Shown here: one piece after another, positions 26,324 through 35,881 of the stretch | Numbering within the stretch: the first letter of the stretch is position 1 | Layout: each line of letters opens with the position of its first letter | Assembly: GCA_964573105.1 (NCBI GenBank) | Contig: CAZNIS010000006.1 | Span: 62,001-126,000, forward strand | Direction of reading: 5' to 3' | DNA from: CAKZSB01 sp964573105 | GTDB lineage: Bacteria; Pseudomonadota; Gammaproteobacteria; Granulosicoccales; Granulosicoccaceae | DNA: 64,000 nt | The notes under the pieces: generated by a model | Databases searched by the model: none | What the model was told of the DNA's origin: nothing | The model's input: only the letters and a program-made list of their open reading frames with translations | Translations under genes and position numbers: made by a program

Positions 26324-27286
26324 TCAGTCACCCAGCTTAGTTAAAAACCCGATCGCCGCATCAATAGCGCCCTGATTGCGTTCCGGCGCCATGATGTCGC
26401 CGATAATCACGTGGTGTGATGACGCCTCGGGATCATCGATGATCAGCCGGTCCTTAGGTACGTTGAGCCTGTCAAAGTAGTCGTTGGTGACCGTGGCATC
26501 GACGGTGGTATCAAGATTCGAGTACAGCAGGAAAGTAGGCACGGTCTGCTGTTCCGGTGGCAGATCAGCCGCTACATCCACAATCGCCGCCATCGGCAGC
26601 AGTGCCTCGACCGGATAGCGCGGTGTCCAGAATTTTGCCACTTGTTCGTTTTCTGGCTCGAAGCTGCGATAAGGGCCTATCACCTTTTTTGCGATCTGTT
26701 TGCCCCACGGCCACAACAACAGGCGGCTGTTTTTGTCGTACAGGGAGAAGTTGGGTGAAAAAAGTACCAGAGCAGTTATTTTGTCGCGAAATTCCTCCTG
26801 GTGCGATGCCCACCAGGCGAGTGTGGCGCCGGTCGAGCAACCGATCAGGACAATTTTCTCACCCAGCCGTGATGCGATTGCCATCGCCTCTGCCACATCG
26901 CTGGTCCAGCCGCTGACGCTACCCTCAGCCATCGCGTCCTGGCCGCGTCCGTGACCCTGCAGGCGGGTGTAGAAAACATTCGCGCCAAAATGACTGGCGA
27001 TGTTGCCAGTCACCGGCGCTGTCTCCTGACGGCTGGCAGAAAACCCGTGAAGATACACGAACGCATAGTCGGTCTTCTCGCGCGTTTGTGGATCGTTCCA
27101 GACAATGGTTTTTTCCGTCCCGGGGATGATGTCCCCGAAGCGGGATTCGGCAGCTTGCAACCAGTCGTCGAGGTCGTCTTTTAAGCGCGGCGCCTGGTAG
27201 GCCGTATTGCGATCGACGCGAGGTCCGGCCAGTGCCACGGCAATCAGTATGGCGACGACGGCGAGAGCTATGGTGACAACTTGCAT
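26324..27286 (-). CDS. Membrane-anchored alpha/beta hydrolase (serine aminopeptidase-like)
   Basis: A 320-residue hydrolase with an N-terminal hydrophobic segment (VVTIALAVVAILIAVALAGP) that could be a signal anchor. The fold shows VYLHGFSASRQE (oxyanion region), LIGCSTGATLAWW with nucleophile Ser in GxSxG, SNLDTTVDATV with the acid, and SSHHVIIGD with the His. It resembles monoacylglycerol-lipase-like Hydrolase_4 proteins. It converges on the PrcB-like gene (gap 8 bases) and is divergent from the next hydrolase gene, 61 bases away. Substrate unknown. Confidence 0.78.
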   Translation of the reverse strand: MQVVTIALAVVAILIAVALAGPRVDRNTAYQAPRLKDDLDDWLQAAESRFGDIIPGTEKTIVWNDPQTREKTDYAFVYLHGFSASRQETAPVTGNIASHFGANVFYTRLQGHGRGQDAMAEGSVSGWTSDVAEAMAIASRLGEKIVLIGCSTGATLAWWASHQEEFRDKITALVLFSPNFSLYDKNSRLLLWPWGKQIAKKVIGPYRSFEPENEQVAKFWTPRYPVEALLPMAAIVDVAADLPPEQQTVPTFLLYSNLDTTVDATVTNDYFDRLNVPKDRLIIDDPEASSHHVIIGDIMAPERNQGAIDAAIGFLTKLGD

Positions 27287-27347
27287 CGGCTGATCTATAT
27301 CCCGTTGACTTCAGAAATCTGTGTCCGCCCGACAGTACAATAGCGGC

Positions 27348-28202
27348 ATGAAACTTTACAGAGCATTTCGTTCGCAGAGCGAAATCGATGCCCAGTACAA
27401 CGCGGGTGCCGGGGTGCCGGACTTTGTCGACTGGATGGCCTGGTATCAACGCACAAGCGAGCAGACGCGTCGACAACTTAGCGGTGAGACTCATCGCTTT
27501 GGCCCGACGGTTAGCGAATACGCAGAAGTTTATCCGGCGGCAAGCCCGGGTGCACCCATCGCGTTGTTTATTCACGGCGGTTACTGGCGGGCCGGTAGCG
27601 CACGCGATTTTTCGTTCGTAGCCAGCGGTTTGCAGGCGCGCGGATTTTGCGTTGTCGTCTCAAACTATGCGCTGTGTCCGCAGGTGAGCGTTGATGAGAT
27701 CACGCGCCAGTCCAGAGCGCTGGTCGCCTGGCTGTATCAACGTGCGGCAGACTTTAATGGCGACGGCGAGCGCATCGTGGCGATTGGACACTCCGCGGGC
27801 GGTCAACAGGTTGGAATGTTGCTGGCGACAGACTGGCAGGGCGACTACGAACTGCCAGCCGATATCATTTACGCCGCCGTGCCAATTAGCGGAGTGTTCG
27901 ATCTTCGACCGCTGCGATATTCGTATTTGCAACCGACGCTGAGCTTATCGCACGAGACGATTGCGCGGCAGAGCCCGGCAGCACTGCCGATTCGATCCAG
28001 TGCGAAAATTCTGGTGACCGCCGGCGCACTCGAATCGGAAGAGTTTCGTCGCCAGTCAGCCGAGTATTGCGAGAAGGTTCAGGCGCACGGCTGCGACGCG
28101 CAGTTGTGGCTGCAGCCGGAGTGTCATCATTTCAACGCTATCGAGGGATTGCACTCCCCCGACAGCGAATTGCTCGGGCGCATTGCGGCACTGGTGGATT
28201 AG
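27348..28202 (+). CDS. Alpha/beta hydrolase, kynurenine formamidase-like
   Basis: A 284-residue cytoplasmic hydrolase. HGGYW at 76-80 is the HGGXW motif of arylformamidases and hormone-sensitive-lipase relatives, and GHSAGG has the nucleophile Ser at 149. The acid and His are expected near EF..ESEEFR and ECHHFN toward the C-terminus. Members of this group hydrolyse N-formylkynurenine or other small esters and amides. No other tryptophan-degradation gene is nearby, so the name is by family only. ATG 27348 begins the conserved N-terminus (MKLYRAF); an upstream in-frame start lies in the promoter region. Confidence 0.78.
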   Translation: MKLYRAFRSQSEIDAQYNAGAGVPDFVDWMAWYQRTSEQTRRQLSGETHRFGPTVSEYAEVYPAASPGAPIALFIHGGYWRAGSARDFSFVASGLQARGFCVVVSNYALCPQVSVDEITRQSRALVAWLYQRAADFNGDGERIVAIGHSAGGQQVGMLLATDWQGDYELPADIIYAAVPISGVFDLRPLRYSYLQPTLSLSHETIARQSPAALPIRSSAKILVTAGALESEEFRRQSAEYCEKVQAHGCDAQLWLQPECHHFNAIEGLHSPDSELLGRIAALVD

Positions 28203-28215
28203 TACAACGGCGATG

Positions 28216-28887
28216 CTAGCGGGCGTAGCGATACTCGGGCCAGCGGTCGAGCGGGCCCTTGAATACCTGTCCCCAGGCACGCAGAGCGGCGGGCAGGGCG
28301 CTGCGCTGCAGATTAGACATATCGTAGATCATGCGTCTCGATTCGCTGCCGCCGCGCGCCAGCAGGAACGGGCCGGTCGCGAGATCCTTGACCTTTGCAG
28401 CGGTTGACTGGCGAATGTCGACCGGGTCGTACTTGGTCAGCATCTCCAGACAGACATCCTCGCCAATCGGCGTGTGGACCGGCCACACCAACAGATTGAC
28501 CCCGGCAGGCACCTGGTCAACGGGTGTCGCCGTGTACTGGCGTCGCACCGCCTGACACAAGGCGAGTTCGCGATTGGTATCCCGGTTGGCGCCCAGATTG
28601 GTCAAATGCACGAAAGCCAGACGGGCGTAGTCTTTATCCAGCTGATCGAAAGTTGCGATCGTGAAGTAGCCCGGTTGTGAATTTGTGTCTTCTGCCGTAA
28701 CAGGAGGTGTGTCCCGCGCTTGCGAGCGCGGTGCAGTGGGTGCGGTTGTGGTTCCCGCATCAGAGCTGCCGGGAACGGCGTTGCTCGGCGGAGGATCGAA
28801 AGTATCTATCGGTTCTTCAAAGAACGACGCGCAACCGGATAGCAACAGTGCGACTGCACCAGCCAAAGCAAAAGAATGTCGGAACAT
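28216..28887 (-). CDS. Uncharacterised lipoprotein
   Basis: A 223-residue protein with a clear lipoprotein signal: a hydrophobic run and lipobox LLSGC with Cys near residue 19. A low-complexity Pro/Thr/Ser/Ala linker (about 25-75) leads to a folded C-terminal domain of about 145 residues (ATFDQLDKDYARLAFVHLTN, later LLVWPVHTPIGEDVCLEML), with two Cys that might pair. The acidic residue after the Cys (Ala-Ser at +2/+3) does not suggest inner-membrane retention, so outer-membrane location is likely. No family is recognised. ATG 28887 places the lipobox correctly. Confidence 0.65.
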   Translation of the reverse strand: MFRHSFALAGAVALLLSGCASFFEEPIDTFDPPPSNAVPGSSDAGTTTAPTAPRSQARDTPPVTAEDTNSQPGYFTIATFDQLDKDYARLAFVHLTNLGANRDTNRELALCQAVRRQYTATPVDQVPAGVNLLVWPVHTPIGEDVCLEMLTKYDPVDIRQSTAAKVKDLATGPFLLARGGSESRRMIYDMSNLQRSALPAALRAWGQVFKGPLDRWPEYRYAR

Positions 28888-29192
28888 GGGGGACCTCGCT
28901 TGAATCATCGCGGTGAGAACAGTCATCGCGCAGGTTTAGCTTATTGTGATCCAGTGAGCGCGATTCGCAAGGTGATTGTGACCGAATTTTGCAGGTTGTG
29001 AGTTGATCGTTTTTTAATGTTTTACAGCGGAGCGCTGGCGGGTGCCACGGTGATCCGGTTCATTTGGAACAGAGTACCCGGGCGGACTGCAGTTGCTGTA
29101 TTACGGCACGAAAAAGCCGTTGTTTCCGTTGGAAATTGCGTCTATTGTGCGCGGTCTGAACAATACTTTTAGTAATCTTGCAGGAGAGCTAA
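28888..29192 (+). other. Divergent promoter region between lipoprotein gene and pckA
   Basis: 305 bases without a convincing gene. It is locally A+T-rich (TTGATCGTTTTTTAATGTTT around 29001) and must hold outward promoters for both flanking genes. A small stem ACGGC/GCCGT (29103-29120) occurs in the pckA leader, and CAGGAGAG just before 29193 is the pckA ribosome site. No palindromic operator is obvious. Confidence 0.5.
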
Positions 29193-30818
29193 ATGCCAAG
29201 CAGCGCCGCCAAGAGTGTCGGTGACGGTATCGATTTGTCCGAATATGGCATCACTGGTGCCAGTGAAATAATCCACAACCCCGACTATGACCTCCTCTAC
29301 GCAGAGGAAACGCGTGCCGATCTGGAGGGCTACGAGCGCTGTGTTGTCACAGACCTCGGTGCAGTCGCAGTGGATACCGGAGAATTTACCGGCCGTTCCC
29401 CGAAAGACAAATACATCGTTCGCGACGACGTCACGCGCGACACCCTGTGGTGGTCAGATCAGGGCAAGAATGACAACAAAGCGATCGATCAAACTGTCTG
29501 GAACGATCTCAAGTCCACGGTGACCGAGCAGCTCAGTGGCAAGCGCCTGTTCGTGGTCGACACCTTCTGCGGCGCGAACGCTGACACGCGTCTTGCGGTT
29601 CGCTTTATCACTGAGGTCGCCTGGCAGGCGCACTTCGTGAAGAACATGTTCATCCGTCCGACCGACGCCGAGCTCGCGACCTATCAGCCCGATTTTATTG
29701 TCATGAACGGCGCGCGAACCACCAATGCCAAATGGCAGGAGCACGGGCTGTCCTCGGAAAACTTCATCGCCTTCAACCTGACTGAACGCATGCAGTTGAT
29801 CGGTGGCACCTGGTACGGCGGCGAAATGAAAAAGGGTATGTTCTCGATCATGAACTACCTGTTGCCGCAGCGCGGAATCGCCTCCATGCACTGCTCGGCC
29901 AATGTCGGTAAGAGTGGTGACGTCGCCGTTTTTTTTGGTCTGTCAGGTACTGGCAAGACCACACTTTCGGCTGACCCCAAGCGGCTGTTGCTCGGCGATG
30001 ACGAGCACGGCTGGGACGACGACGGCGTATTCAACTTCGAGGGTGGCTGCTACGCCAAGACCATTCGTCTGAGCGCCGAGGCAGAACCCGATATCTTCCG
30101 CGCCATCAAACGCGATGCGCTGCTGGAGAACGTCGTCGTGCGTGACGATGGCAGCATCGATTTCGATGATCCATCAAAAACCGAAAACGCTCGCGTGTCG
30201 TACCCGATCGATCACATTTCGCGAATCGTCAAGCCGGTATCCAAGGCCGGGCACGCCACCAAGGTGATCTTCCTGTCGGCTGATGCATTTGGTGTATTGC
30301 CGCCGGTCTCGCGCCTGACACCCGAACAGACGAAGTATCACTTTCTGTCTGGCTTCACTGCCAAACTCGCCGGTACCGAGCGCGGTATTAACGAACCGAC
30401 GCCCACGTTTTCAGCCTGTTTCGGCGCTGCATTCCTGAGCCTGCATCCCACCCGTTACGGTGAAGAGCTGGTCAAGCGGATGGAACAATCCGGCGCGCGT
30501 GCGTATCTCGTCAACACTGGCTGGAACGGGTCGGGCAATCGGATCTCAATCCAGGATACCCGCGCCATCATCGACGCGATTCTAAGTGGTGCCATCGATG
30601 AGGCCGAGGCCAAGACCATTCCGGTATTTGGTCTGGAAGTACCGGTCGCACTGGATGGAGTCGCCGATGGCATTCTCGATCCTCGCGACACCTACGAGTC
30701 GGCGGATCAGTGGACCGAGCGCGCCAATGACCTTGCGCGTCGCTTCATTGAAAACTTCGAGAAGTACACCGATACCGCCGAGGGCGCAAGCCTGGTCGCG
30801 GCAGGTCCGCAACTCTAG
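29193..30818 (+). CDS. pckA: Phosphoenolpyruvate carboxykinase (ATP)
   Basis: Converts oxaloacetate and ATP to phosphoenolpyruvate, the first step of gluconeogenesis. At 541 residues it has normal PckA length. DTGEFTGRSPKDKYIV is the oxaloacetate-binding segment, FFGLSGTGKTTLSADPK contains the kinase 1a P-loop (249-257), LLGDDEHGWDD supplies the metal-binding Asp residues, and KLAGTERGINEPTPTFSACF the distal active-site region. A good ribosome site (CAGGAGAG) precedes ATG 29193. It is monocistronic, closed by a terminator hairpin at 30828-30861. Confidence 0.97.
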   Translation: MPSSAAKSVGDGIDLSEYGITGASEIIHNPDYDLLYAEETRADLEGYERCVVTDLGAVAVDTGEFTGRSPKDKYIVRDDVTRDTLWWSDQGKNDNKAIDQTVWNDLKSTVTEQLSGKRLFVVDTFCGANADTRLAVRFITEVAWQAHFVKNMFIRPTDAELATYQPDFIVMNGARTTNAKWQEHGLSSENFIAFNLTERMQLIGGTWYGGEMKKGMFSIMNYLLPQRGIASMHCSANVGKSGDVAVFFGLSGTGKTTLSADPKRLLLGDDEHGWDDDGVFNFEGGCYAKTIRLSAEAEPDIFRAIKRDALLENVVVRDDGSIDFDDPSKTENARVSYPIDHISRIVKPVSKAGHATKVIFLSADAFGVLPPVSRLTPEQTKYHFLSGFTAKLAGTERGINEPTPTFSACFGAAFLSLHPTRYGEELVKRMEQSGARAYLVNTGWNGSGNRISIQDTRAIIDAILSGAIDEAEAKTIPVFGLEVPVALDGVADGILDPRDTYESADQWTERANDLARRFIENFEKYTDTAEGASLVAAGPQL

Positions 30819-30827
30819 CGTGACAGC

Positions 30828-30861
30828 AATGCCGAGCACCCGGCTGTGGGTGTTCGGCATT
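30828..30861 (+). terminator. Terminator hairpin between pckA and bepA
   Basis: AATGCCGAGCACCC (30828-30841) pairs with GGGTGTTCGGCATT (30848-30861), with one G-T wobble, around a six-base loop. Only short T-runs follow, but the 14-bp stem between two convergent genes is best read as a shared terminator. Confidence 0.7.
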
Positions 30862-30904
30862 AAAATCAACTTTTGCCTGGCCGGTTGCGACTATTTCGCC
30901 GACA

Positions 30905-32353
30905 CTAGTTGTTCTGCGTTTGGGTCAGTCGCGCCCGCGTATCCTGTAATCGTGCAGTCAGACGCGACTCGTCGTTAGAGTTGGCGGTGGCATTGCGCAG
31001 CGCCAGACGCAGTTGTTCAAGCGCACTGGCGTTGTCGCCCAGCAAAAAGAAGTGTTCTGCCATCGCCTCGTGGCTGGCACTGACATCGCCCGATGTCTCC
31101 AGCAGCTCTGCATAGCGGCGATAGATATTCGGTGCAGGGTCAGTGCTGTGCCGCAAATAGGACTTCACGGTGTTTCTCGCCCGGCTGTTGCGCCGCTGTT
31201 GCGACAGCATATCCAGGTAGTAGTCGACGGCCGCGTAATTGTCCGGCTGCAGCTCAGTGATTTGCAGCAACAGGCGCTCGGCCTCAGCGGGCCTGCCGGC
31301 CGCGTTGGCAACCTTGGCGGCCAGCAACTGCACGGTGGAGTTATCGGGCAGCAGCGTCTGCAGCTCTTGCACCAGAGGGTTTGCCTCGTCACTCGTGCCA
31401 GTCTCCAGATGGAGCAGAATCCGGCCGTAGAGTCGCGCCACTGCACTGGTTCCCACGTGGCCTGCCTGCAGTGAGCGCGCAAGCGTTGCCGGGTTGTTCG
31501 CATGCAGCACAGCGACTTTCATTTGCTGTAGTTGAAATTCGACGCTGTCCTCAACCGCCAGCGGATCCTGCAGCCGGTTGGCGTTGTTGCGCGCCTCGGC
31601 GATGCGGTTAGTGGTCAACGGGTGGGTTTGCAGAAACTCCAGCGACTCGGCACTGTTCAGCGAAATGCGGCGGCGCAGAATTTCGAAAAAATCGATCGCC
31701 GCTCGGCCGTTGTAGCCGGCGCTTGTCAGCAGCTGGATGCCGATGCGATCAGCTTCGTATTCGTGTCGGCGGGTAAAGTTGATGCGCGATTGCTGGCTCG
31801 CGGCGATGCCGGTCAGCAGCGCGGCCTGGCCGGCTTCAGCCGACTGACTGCTGATCAGCAGGGCGGCGACGATGGTCGCCAGGGTGCGCAAGCCGGTGTT
31901 GCCCTGGGATGCCTGCAGGCGCGCGATATGACGCTGGGTGACGTGGGCAATCTCGTGCGCCATCACACTCGCCAGCTGCGCCTCGTTTTCAGCCGCCGAG
32001 ATCAGCCCGCTGTTGATACCGATGAATCCGCCAGGTATCGCAAACGCGTTGATGTCCGGATTCTCGATAATGAAGAAGTGGAAATCGGCCGGATTGATGC
32101 TCGGATGGCCCAGCAGCAGACGCCGGCCCAGCGCCTGAACATATTGATTGAGCTCGATGTCGTCGACCAGCGGCAGATGCTCGCGGATTTGCAACATGAA
32201 GCGCTGGCCGAGCGCCTGTTCCTCGCGCTGCGACATCACCTGATCGGCAGGTTCGCCCATTTGCGGCAGATTGAGGTCGAGCGTCTGGGCGCGCGTGCTG
32301 CCGGCGAGCCCGCAAAAAAAGCTCAGCAGCACCGTGGCGACCAGCGTTTTCAT
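30905..32353 (-). CDS. bepA: Periplasmic M48 metalloprotease with TPR repeats, BepA-like
   Basis: A 482-residue envelope protease, close to BepA (487) of Escherichia coli, which acts in outer-membrane protein assembly and LptD maturation. Signal peptide MKTLVATVLLSFFCGLAGST; zinc motif HEIAHVTQRH with the third ligand in RRHEYEADRIG; C-terminal TPR-like repeats from about 300. ATG 32353 is chosen because the signal peptide starts there and the length matches BepA; an AGGCAAG precedes it. A longer frame to 32395 or beyond has no ribosome site. It converges on pckA. Confidence 0.88.
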   Translation of the reverse strand: MKTLVATVLLSFFCGLAGSTRAQTLDLNLPQMGEPADQVMSQREEQALGQRFMLQIREHLPLVDDIELNQYVQALGRRLLLGHPSINPADFHFFIIENPDINAFAIPGGFIGINSGLISAAENEAQLASVMAHEIAHVTQRHIARLQASQGNTGLRTLATIVAALLISSQSAEAGQAALLTGIAASQQSRINFTRRHEYEADRIGIQLLTSAGYNGRAAIDFFEILRRRISLNSAESLEFLQTHPLTTNRIAEARNNANRLQDPLAVEDSVEFQLQQMKVAVLHANNPATLARSLQAGHVGTSAVARLYGRILLHLETGTSDEANPLVQELQTLLPDNSTVQLLAAKVANAAGRPAEAERLLLQITELQPDNYAAVDYYLDMLSQQRRNSRARNTVKSYLRHSTDPAPNIYRRYAELLETSGDVSASHEAMAEHFFLLGDNASALEQLRLALRNATANSNDESRLTARLQDTRARLTQTQNN

Positions 32354-32747
32354 CTTGCCTGCGGCGCGACGCCGGAAAAATTGTTCATGTGACATTATCT
32401 GATCATCAGACCGTAAATCGGTGCTCAGTAGTGTGAACAAGCTGGCCGATTGCGATATCAAAGCGTGTTTTTGCGCCGACTTTGGCCATAACACTGGACG
32501 CTGAATGGGCTCCATGTCATATTCGCAATGCGAAGCGGTTGACCCCCAACTTTAGTCCCAGGCAAACGTCCGTCCTGTCTATGCAGAGACATGACCATCT
32601 CCCGCGTGGTTGGTTCGATTGCGCCTGACTTTAGCCTGTATCGATACAGTACCACGTGAGGCCACCGGTTGTGCGTGGCCACGCGCTGATGCAGCCGCTC
32701 GACAATCTGACCATAGCCCAAACAAATACAACGAAGGTGACGCAACA
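32354..32747 (+). other. Divergent region between bepA and acetolactate synthase; possible leader
   Basis: 394 bases between divergent genes. A 22-codon frame, 32591-32659, starts MTISRVVGSIAPDFSL and contains some Val, Ile and Leu codons but no dense run, so it is a weak candidate for a branched-chain leader peptide. A short GGCCAC/GTGGCC inverted repeat follows it, with no T-run. AAGGTGA at 32734-32740 is the ribosome site of the large subunit. Promoters are expected but not distinct. Confidence 0.4.
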
Positions 32748-34469
32748 GTGGAATTATCCGGCGGCGAGATAATCATCCAGGCGCTGAAGGATGAGGGAGT
32801 CGAATATGTGTTCGGCTACCCCGGCGGCGCGGTACTGCACATTTATGATGCGGTTTTTCGCCAGAACGATGTCAAACACATTCTGGTGCGCCACGAACAG
32901 GGCGCCACGCACATGGCCGACGGTTACGCCCGCGCGACCGGCAAGCCCGGCGTGGTGCTGGTGACGTCCGGCCCCGGCGCCACCAACGCCGTTACCGGTA
33001 TCGCCACGGCGCATCTGGACTCAATCCCGCTGGTGGTGATTACCGGCCAGGTCACTTCCAAGTACATCGGCACCGACGCCTTCCAGGAAGTCGATGCCAT
33101 CGGCTGCACGCGCCCGTGCGTCAAACACAACTTCATGATTCAGAGCGCCGAGGAAATCGCGCCGGTGCTGCGCAAGGCCTTCTATGTGGCCACCACCGGT
33201 CGCCCCGGCCCGGTAGTGGTGGATATCCCCAAGGATTTCACCGCACCCAACGTGAAAATACCCTACAAGTACCCCGAAGAAGTCGTCATGCGTTCGTACA
33301 ATCCGGTCGCAGGTGGGCACAGCGGGCAGGTGCGCAAGGCGCTGGATCTGCTTTTGACCGCAGAGCGACCCATCATCTACTCGGGTGGCGGCGTGTTGAT
33401 GGGCGAGGCCAGTGCCGAACTGCGACAACTGACTGATTCGCTGGGCTACCCGATCACCAACACCCTGATGGGCCTCGGGGCCTATCCATCCAGCGGCAAA
33501 CAGTTTATCGGTATGCTGGGCATGCACGGCACATACGAGGCCAACATGGCCATGCACAACGCGGATGTGGTGCTCGCAGTGGGCGCCCGATTCGATGACC
33601 GCGTCACCGGTGAGACCGACAAATTCTGCCCGTCGGCCAAGATTATTCACATCGATATAGACCCGGCCTCGATTTCCAAGAACATCACCGCCGATGTGCC
33701 GATCGTCGGCGACGTGAAGAAAGTCCTCACCAGCATGAATGAACTGATCGCCAGCGATGAGCGTCGCGTCGACGCGGCTGATCTTTCTGCATGGTGGAAA
33801 CAGATCAATGACTGGAGAGGCGTCAATAGCCTCGGCTACGACTATTCCGACGACGTCATCAAGCCACAGTACGTGATTCAAAAACTCTGGGAGGTCACTG
33901 GCGGTGACGCCTATATCACCTCCGATGTCGGCCAGCACCAGATGTGGGCAGCACAGTACTATGGCTTTAACGAGCCCCGGCGCTGGATCAATTCCGGCGG
34001 GCTTGGCACCATGGGCTTTGGCTTGCCGTCGGCGCTGGGTGTGAAGCTCGCGTACCCCGATGCCGACGTCGCCTGCATCACCGGCGAGGCCAGCATTCAG
34101 ATGTGCCTGCAGGAGCTATCGACCGCCAGCCAGTACAACCTGCCAGTCAAGATCATCAACCTGAACAACCGCTATCTCGGCATGGTGCGCCAGTGGCAGG
34201 AGTTTCAGTACAGCGGGCGCTATTCCAACTCCTACGTCGATGCCTTGCCCGATTTCGTCAAACTGGCTGAATCCTATGGCCATGTCGGTATGAAAATCGA
34301 GAACCCCGCCGATGTCGAGGGCGCGCTGCGTGAAGCGCTGGCAGCAAAGAACAAACTGGTGTTCATGGATTTCATTACCGATGACACCGAAAACGTCTAC
34401 CCGATGATCGAAGCCGGAAAGGGGCATCACCAAATGCGCATGCATCCCAACTACGGAGTGTCGAAATGA
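32748..34469 (+). CDS. ilvB: Acetolactate synthase, large (catalytic) subunit
   Basis: A thiamine-diphosphate enzyme that joins two pyruvates, or pyruvate and 2-oxobutyrate, in the first common step of valine, leucine and isoleucine synthesis. It has 573 residues. GYPGGAVLHIYDA and RHEQGATHMADGYAR form the N-terminal Pyr domain with the catalytic Glu, and GEASIQMCLQELSTASQYNL with NLNNRYLGMVRQWQE carries the ThDP-magnesium site. GTG 32748 fits the family N-terminus (VELSGGEIII) and has AAGGTGA seven bases before. It overlaps the small-subunit gene by four bases (ATGA). Confidence 0.96.
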   Translation: MELSGGEIIIQALKDEGVEYVFGYPGGAVLHIYDAVFRQNDVKHILVRHEQGATHMADGYARATGKPGVVLVTSGPGATNAVTGIATAHLDSIPLVVITGQVTSKYIGTDAFQEVDAIGCTRPCVKHNFMIQSAEEIAPVLRKAFYVATTGRPGPVVVDIPKDFTAPNVKIPYKYPEEVVMRSYNPVAGGHSGQVRKALDLLLTAERPIIYSGGGVLMGEASAELRQLTDSLGYPITNTLMGLGAYPSSGKQFIGMLGMHGTYEANMAMHNADVVLAVGARFDDRVTGETDKFCPSAKIIHIDIDPASISKNITADVPIVGDVKKVLTSMNELIASDERRVDAADLSAWWKQINDWRGVNSLGYDYSDDVIKPQYVIQKLWEVTGGDAYITSDVGQHQMWAAQYYGFNEPRRWINSGGLGTMGFGLPSALGVKLAYPDADVACITGEASIQMCLQELSTASQYNLPVKIINLNNRYLGMVRQWQEFQYSGRYSNSYVDALPDFVKLAESYGHVGMKIENPADVEGALREALAAKNKLVFMDFITDDTENVYPMIEAGKGHHQMRMHPNYGVSK

Positions 34470-34969
34470 ACCGGGAAGGTCGACACATCATCTCGGTTTT
34501 GCTCGAAAACGAAAGCGGCGCGCTGTCTCGCGTCGCCGGTTTGTTCAGCATGCGTGGCTACAACATCGAATCTCTGACCGTGGCGCCAACCAACGATCCA
34601 ACCCTCTCGCGCACCACTCTGGTGACGCGCGGCGACGATCGCACTATCGAGCAAATCACCAAGCAGCTGAACAAGCTGGTGGATGTCGTGCGGCTGACAG
34701 ACCTAACCGAAACCGCGCACGTCGAGCGCGAAATGATGCTGATCAAGGTTCGCGCAACCGGGGCCGATCGCGAAGAGGTTAAACGCCTGACTGATATTTT
34801 TCGCAGCAAGATCATTGATGTCACTGAATCTTCCTACATTATCGAACTGACCGGCGACAGCGATAAGCTCGATGCCTTTATGGCCAGCGTGGGCGATGAC
34901 AACATCCTCGAAGTGGTGCGCTCAGGCGTAACCGGTATCGCCCGTGGTGACAAAGGGCTCAAGGTATAA
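34466..34969 (+). CDS. ilvN: Acetolactate synthase, small (regulatory) subunit
   Basis: A 167-residue regulatory subunit that gives feedback inhibition by valine. An ACT domain occupies about 1-80 (HIISVLLENESGALSRVAGL, MRGYNIESLTVAPT) and a second ACT-like domain follows (MLIKVRATGADREEV). The two-domain length is like IlvH rather than the short IlvN of Escherichia coli. ATG 34466 lies inside the stop of the large subunit. The 134 bases before pssA contain no distinct signal. ilvC is not in the window. Confidence 0.95.
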   Translation: MNREGRHIISVLLENESGALSRVAGLFSMRGYNIESLTVAPTNDPTLSRTTLVTRGDDRTIEQITKQLNKLVDVVRLTDLTETAHVEREMMLIKVRATGADREEVKRLTDIFRSKIIDVTESSYIIELTGDSDKLDAFMASVGDDNILEVVRSGVTGIARGDKGLKV

Positions 34970-35103
34970 ACGGGTTGCGGACGTACCCTCGGCAAAGCGC
35001 GAATCCTGTGCTCAGCGCGCGAACCGGTCACAGGGCTTGCAAGGATGTGTCTGCCTTTACCGACTCTCCTCGACCCACGTGACATACAGGCTACTAGTGC
35101 GAC

Positions 35104-35868
35104 ATGACTGATTCAGGCCAGAACGAACCTCCGCTTGCGAAAAAGCGTGGCAGGGCGATATACCTGCTGCCGAATCTCTTCACCACGGCGGCTTTGTTCG
35201 CCGGCTTCTACGCGATCATTGCGGCGATCAACAATCGCTTCGAGTACGCTGCGATCGCGGTGCTGGTAGCGTTGGTGCTGGACGGTCTGGACGGGCGAAT
35301 CGCGCGTCTGACCAACACCTCCAGCGCCTTTGGTGCCGAGTACGACAGCATGTCGGATATGGTGTCCTTCGGGATCGCGCCGGCGCTGATCATGTACGAG
35401 TGGTCGCTGCATGCGGTAGAGCGCCAGGGTTTCGGCAAGGCCGGCTGGTTGGCCGCCTTTCTGTTCGCGGCCTGTGCTGCACTGCGTCTGGCGCGGTTCA
35501 ATGTTCAGGTCGGCAAGGTCGACAAACGCTTTTTCCAGGGGCTTGCCAGTCCGTCGGCCGCAGCGCTCCTGGTCTGTACTGTGTGGGTATTCCACGACAC
35601 CGGTTTTTCCGGCAGCCAGATCGCCTGGTTGTCGATGGTAGTGACGATCGGCGGTGCGCTGTTGATGGTCAGCAACTTCGCCTACTATAGCTTCAAGGAT
35701 TTTGGCGCCGCCCAGCGCATACCGTTCATCGCGATGTTGCTGCTGGTGATGATTTTTGTCTTCGCGTCACTCGATCCGCCCAAGGTGCTGTTTACCGGTT
35801 TTGCCCTTTACTGTTTATCCGGACCGCTGCATGCCGGTCTGCGCTGGCTGCGCAAAAAGCGCAGCTGA
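35104..35868 (+). CDS. pssA: CDP-diacylglycerol-serine O-phosphatidyltransferase
   Basis: A 254-residue integral membrane enzyme making phosphatidylserine, the precursor of phosphatidylethanolamine. The CDP-alcohol phosphotransferase motif is complete: DGLDGRIARL, then FGAEYDSMSD with the metal-binding Asp residues. Several hydrophobic helices follow (AALLVCTVWVFH, LLVMIFVFASLD). This is the type II, membrane-spanning PssA and not the phospholipase-D-like enzyme of Escherichia coli. It lies downstream of ilvBN, and the next gene starts 13 bases after its stop. Confidence 0.93.
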   Translation: MTDSGQNEPPLAKKRGRAIYLLPNLFTTAALFAGFYAIIAAINNRFEYAAIAVLVALVLDGLDGRIARLTNTSSAFGAEYDSMSDMVSFGIAPALIMYEWSLHAVERQGFGKAGWLAAFLFAACAALRLARFNVQVGKVDKRFFQGLASPSAAALLVCTVWVFHDTGFSGSQIAWLSMVVTIGGALLMVSNFAYYSFKDFGAAQRIPFIAMLLLVMIFVFASLDPPKVLFTGFALYCLSGPLHAGLRWLRKKRS

Positions 35869-35881
35869 TTATTCTGCACAC

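Noticed and set aside
32609..32630. GGTTCGATT resembling a tRNA T-loop
   Set aside because: The flanking bases do not form a five-pair T stem and no acceptor or anticodon arm is present.
32591..32659. Short leader-peptide-like frame before acetolactate synthase
   Set aside because: Branched-chain codons are not clustered and no terminator/antiterminator pair follows, so attenuation cannot be supported; noted only as a weak candidate in the intergenic entry.
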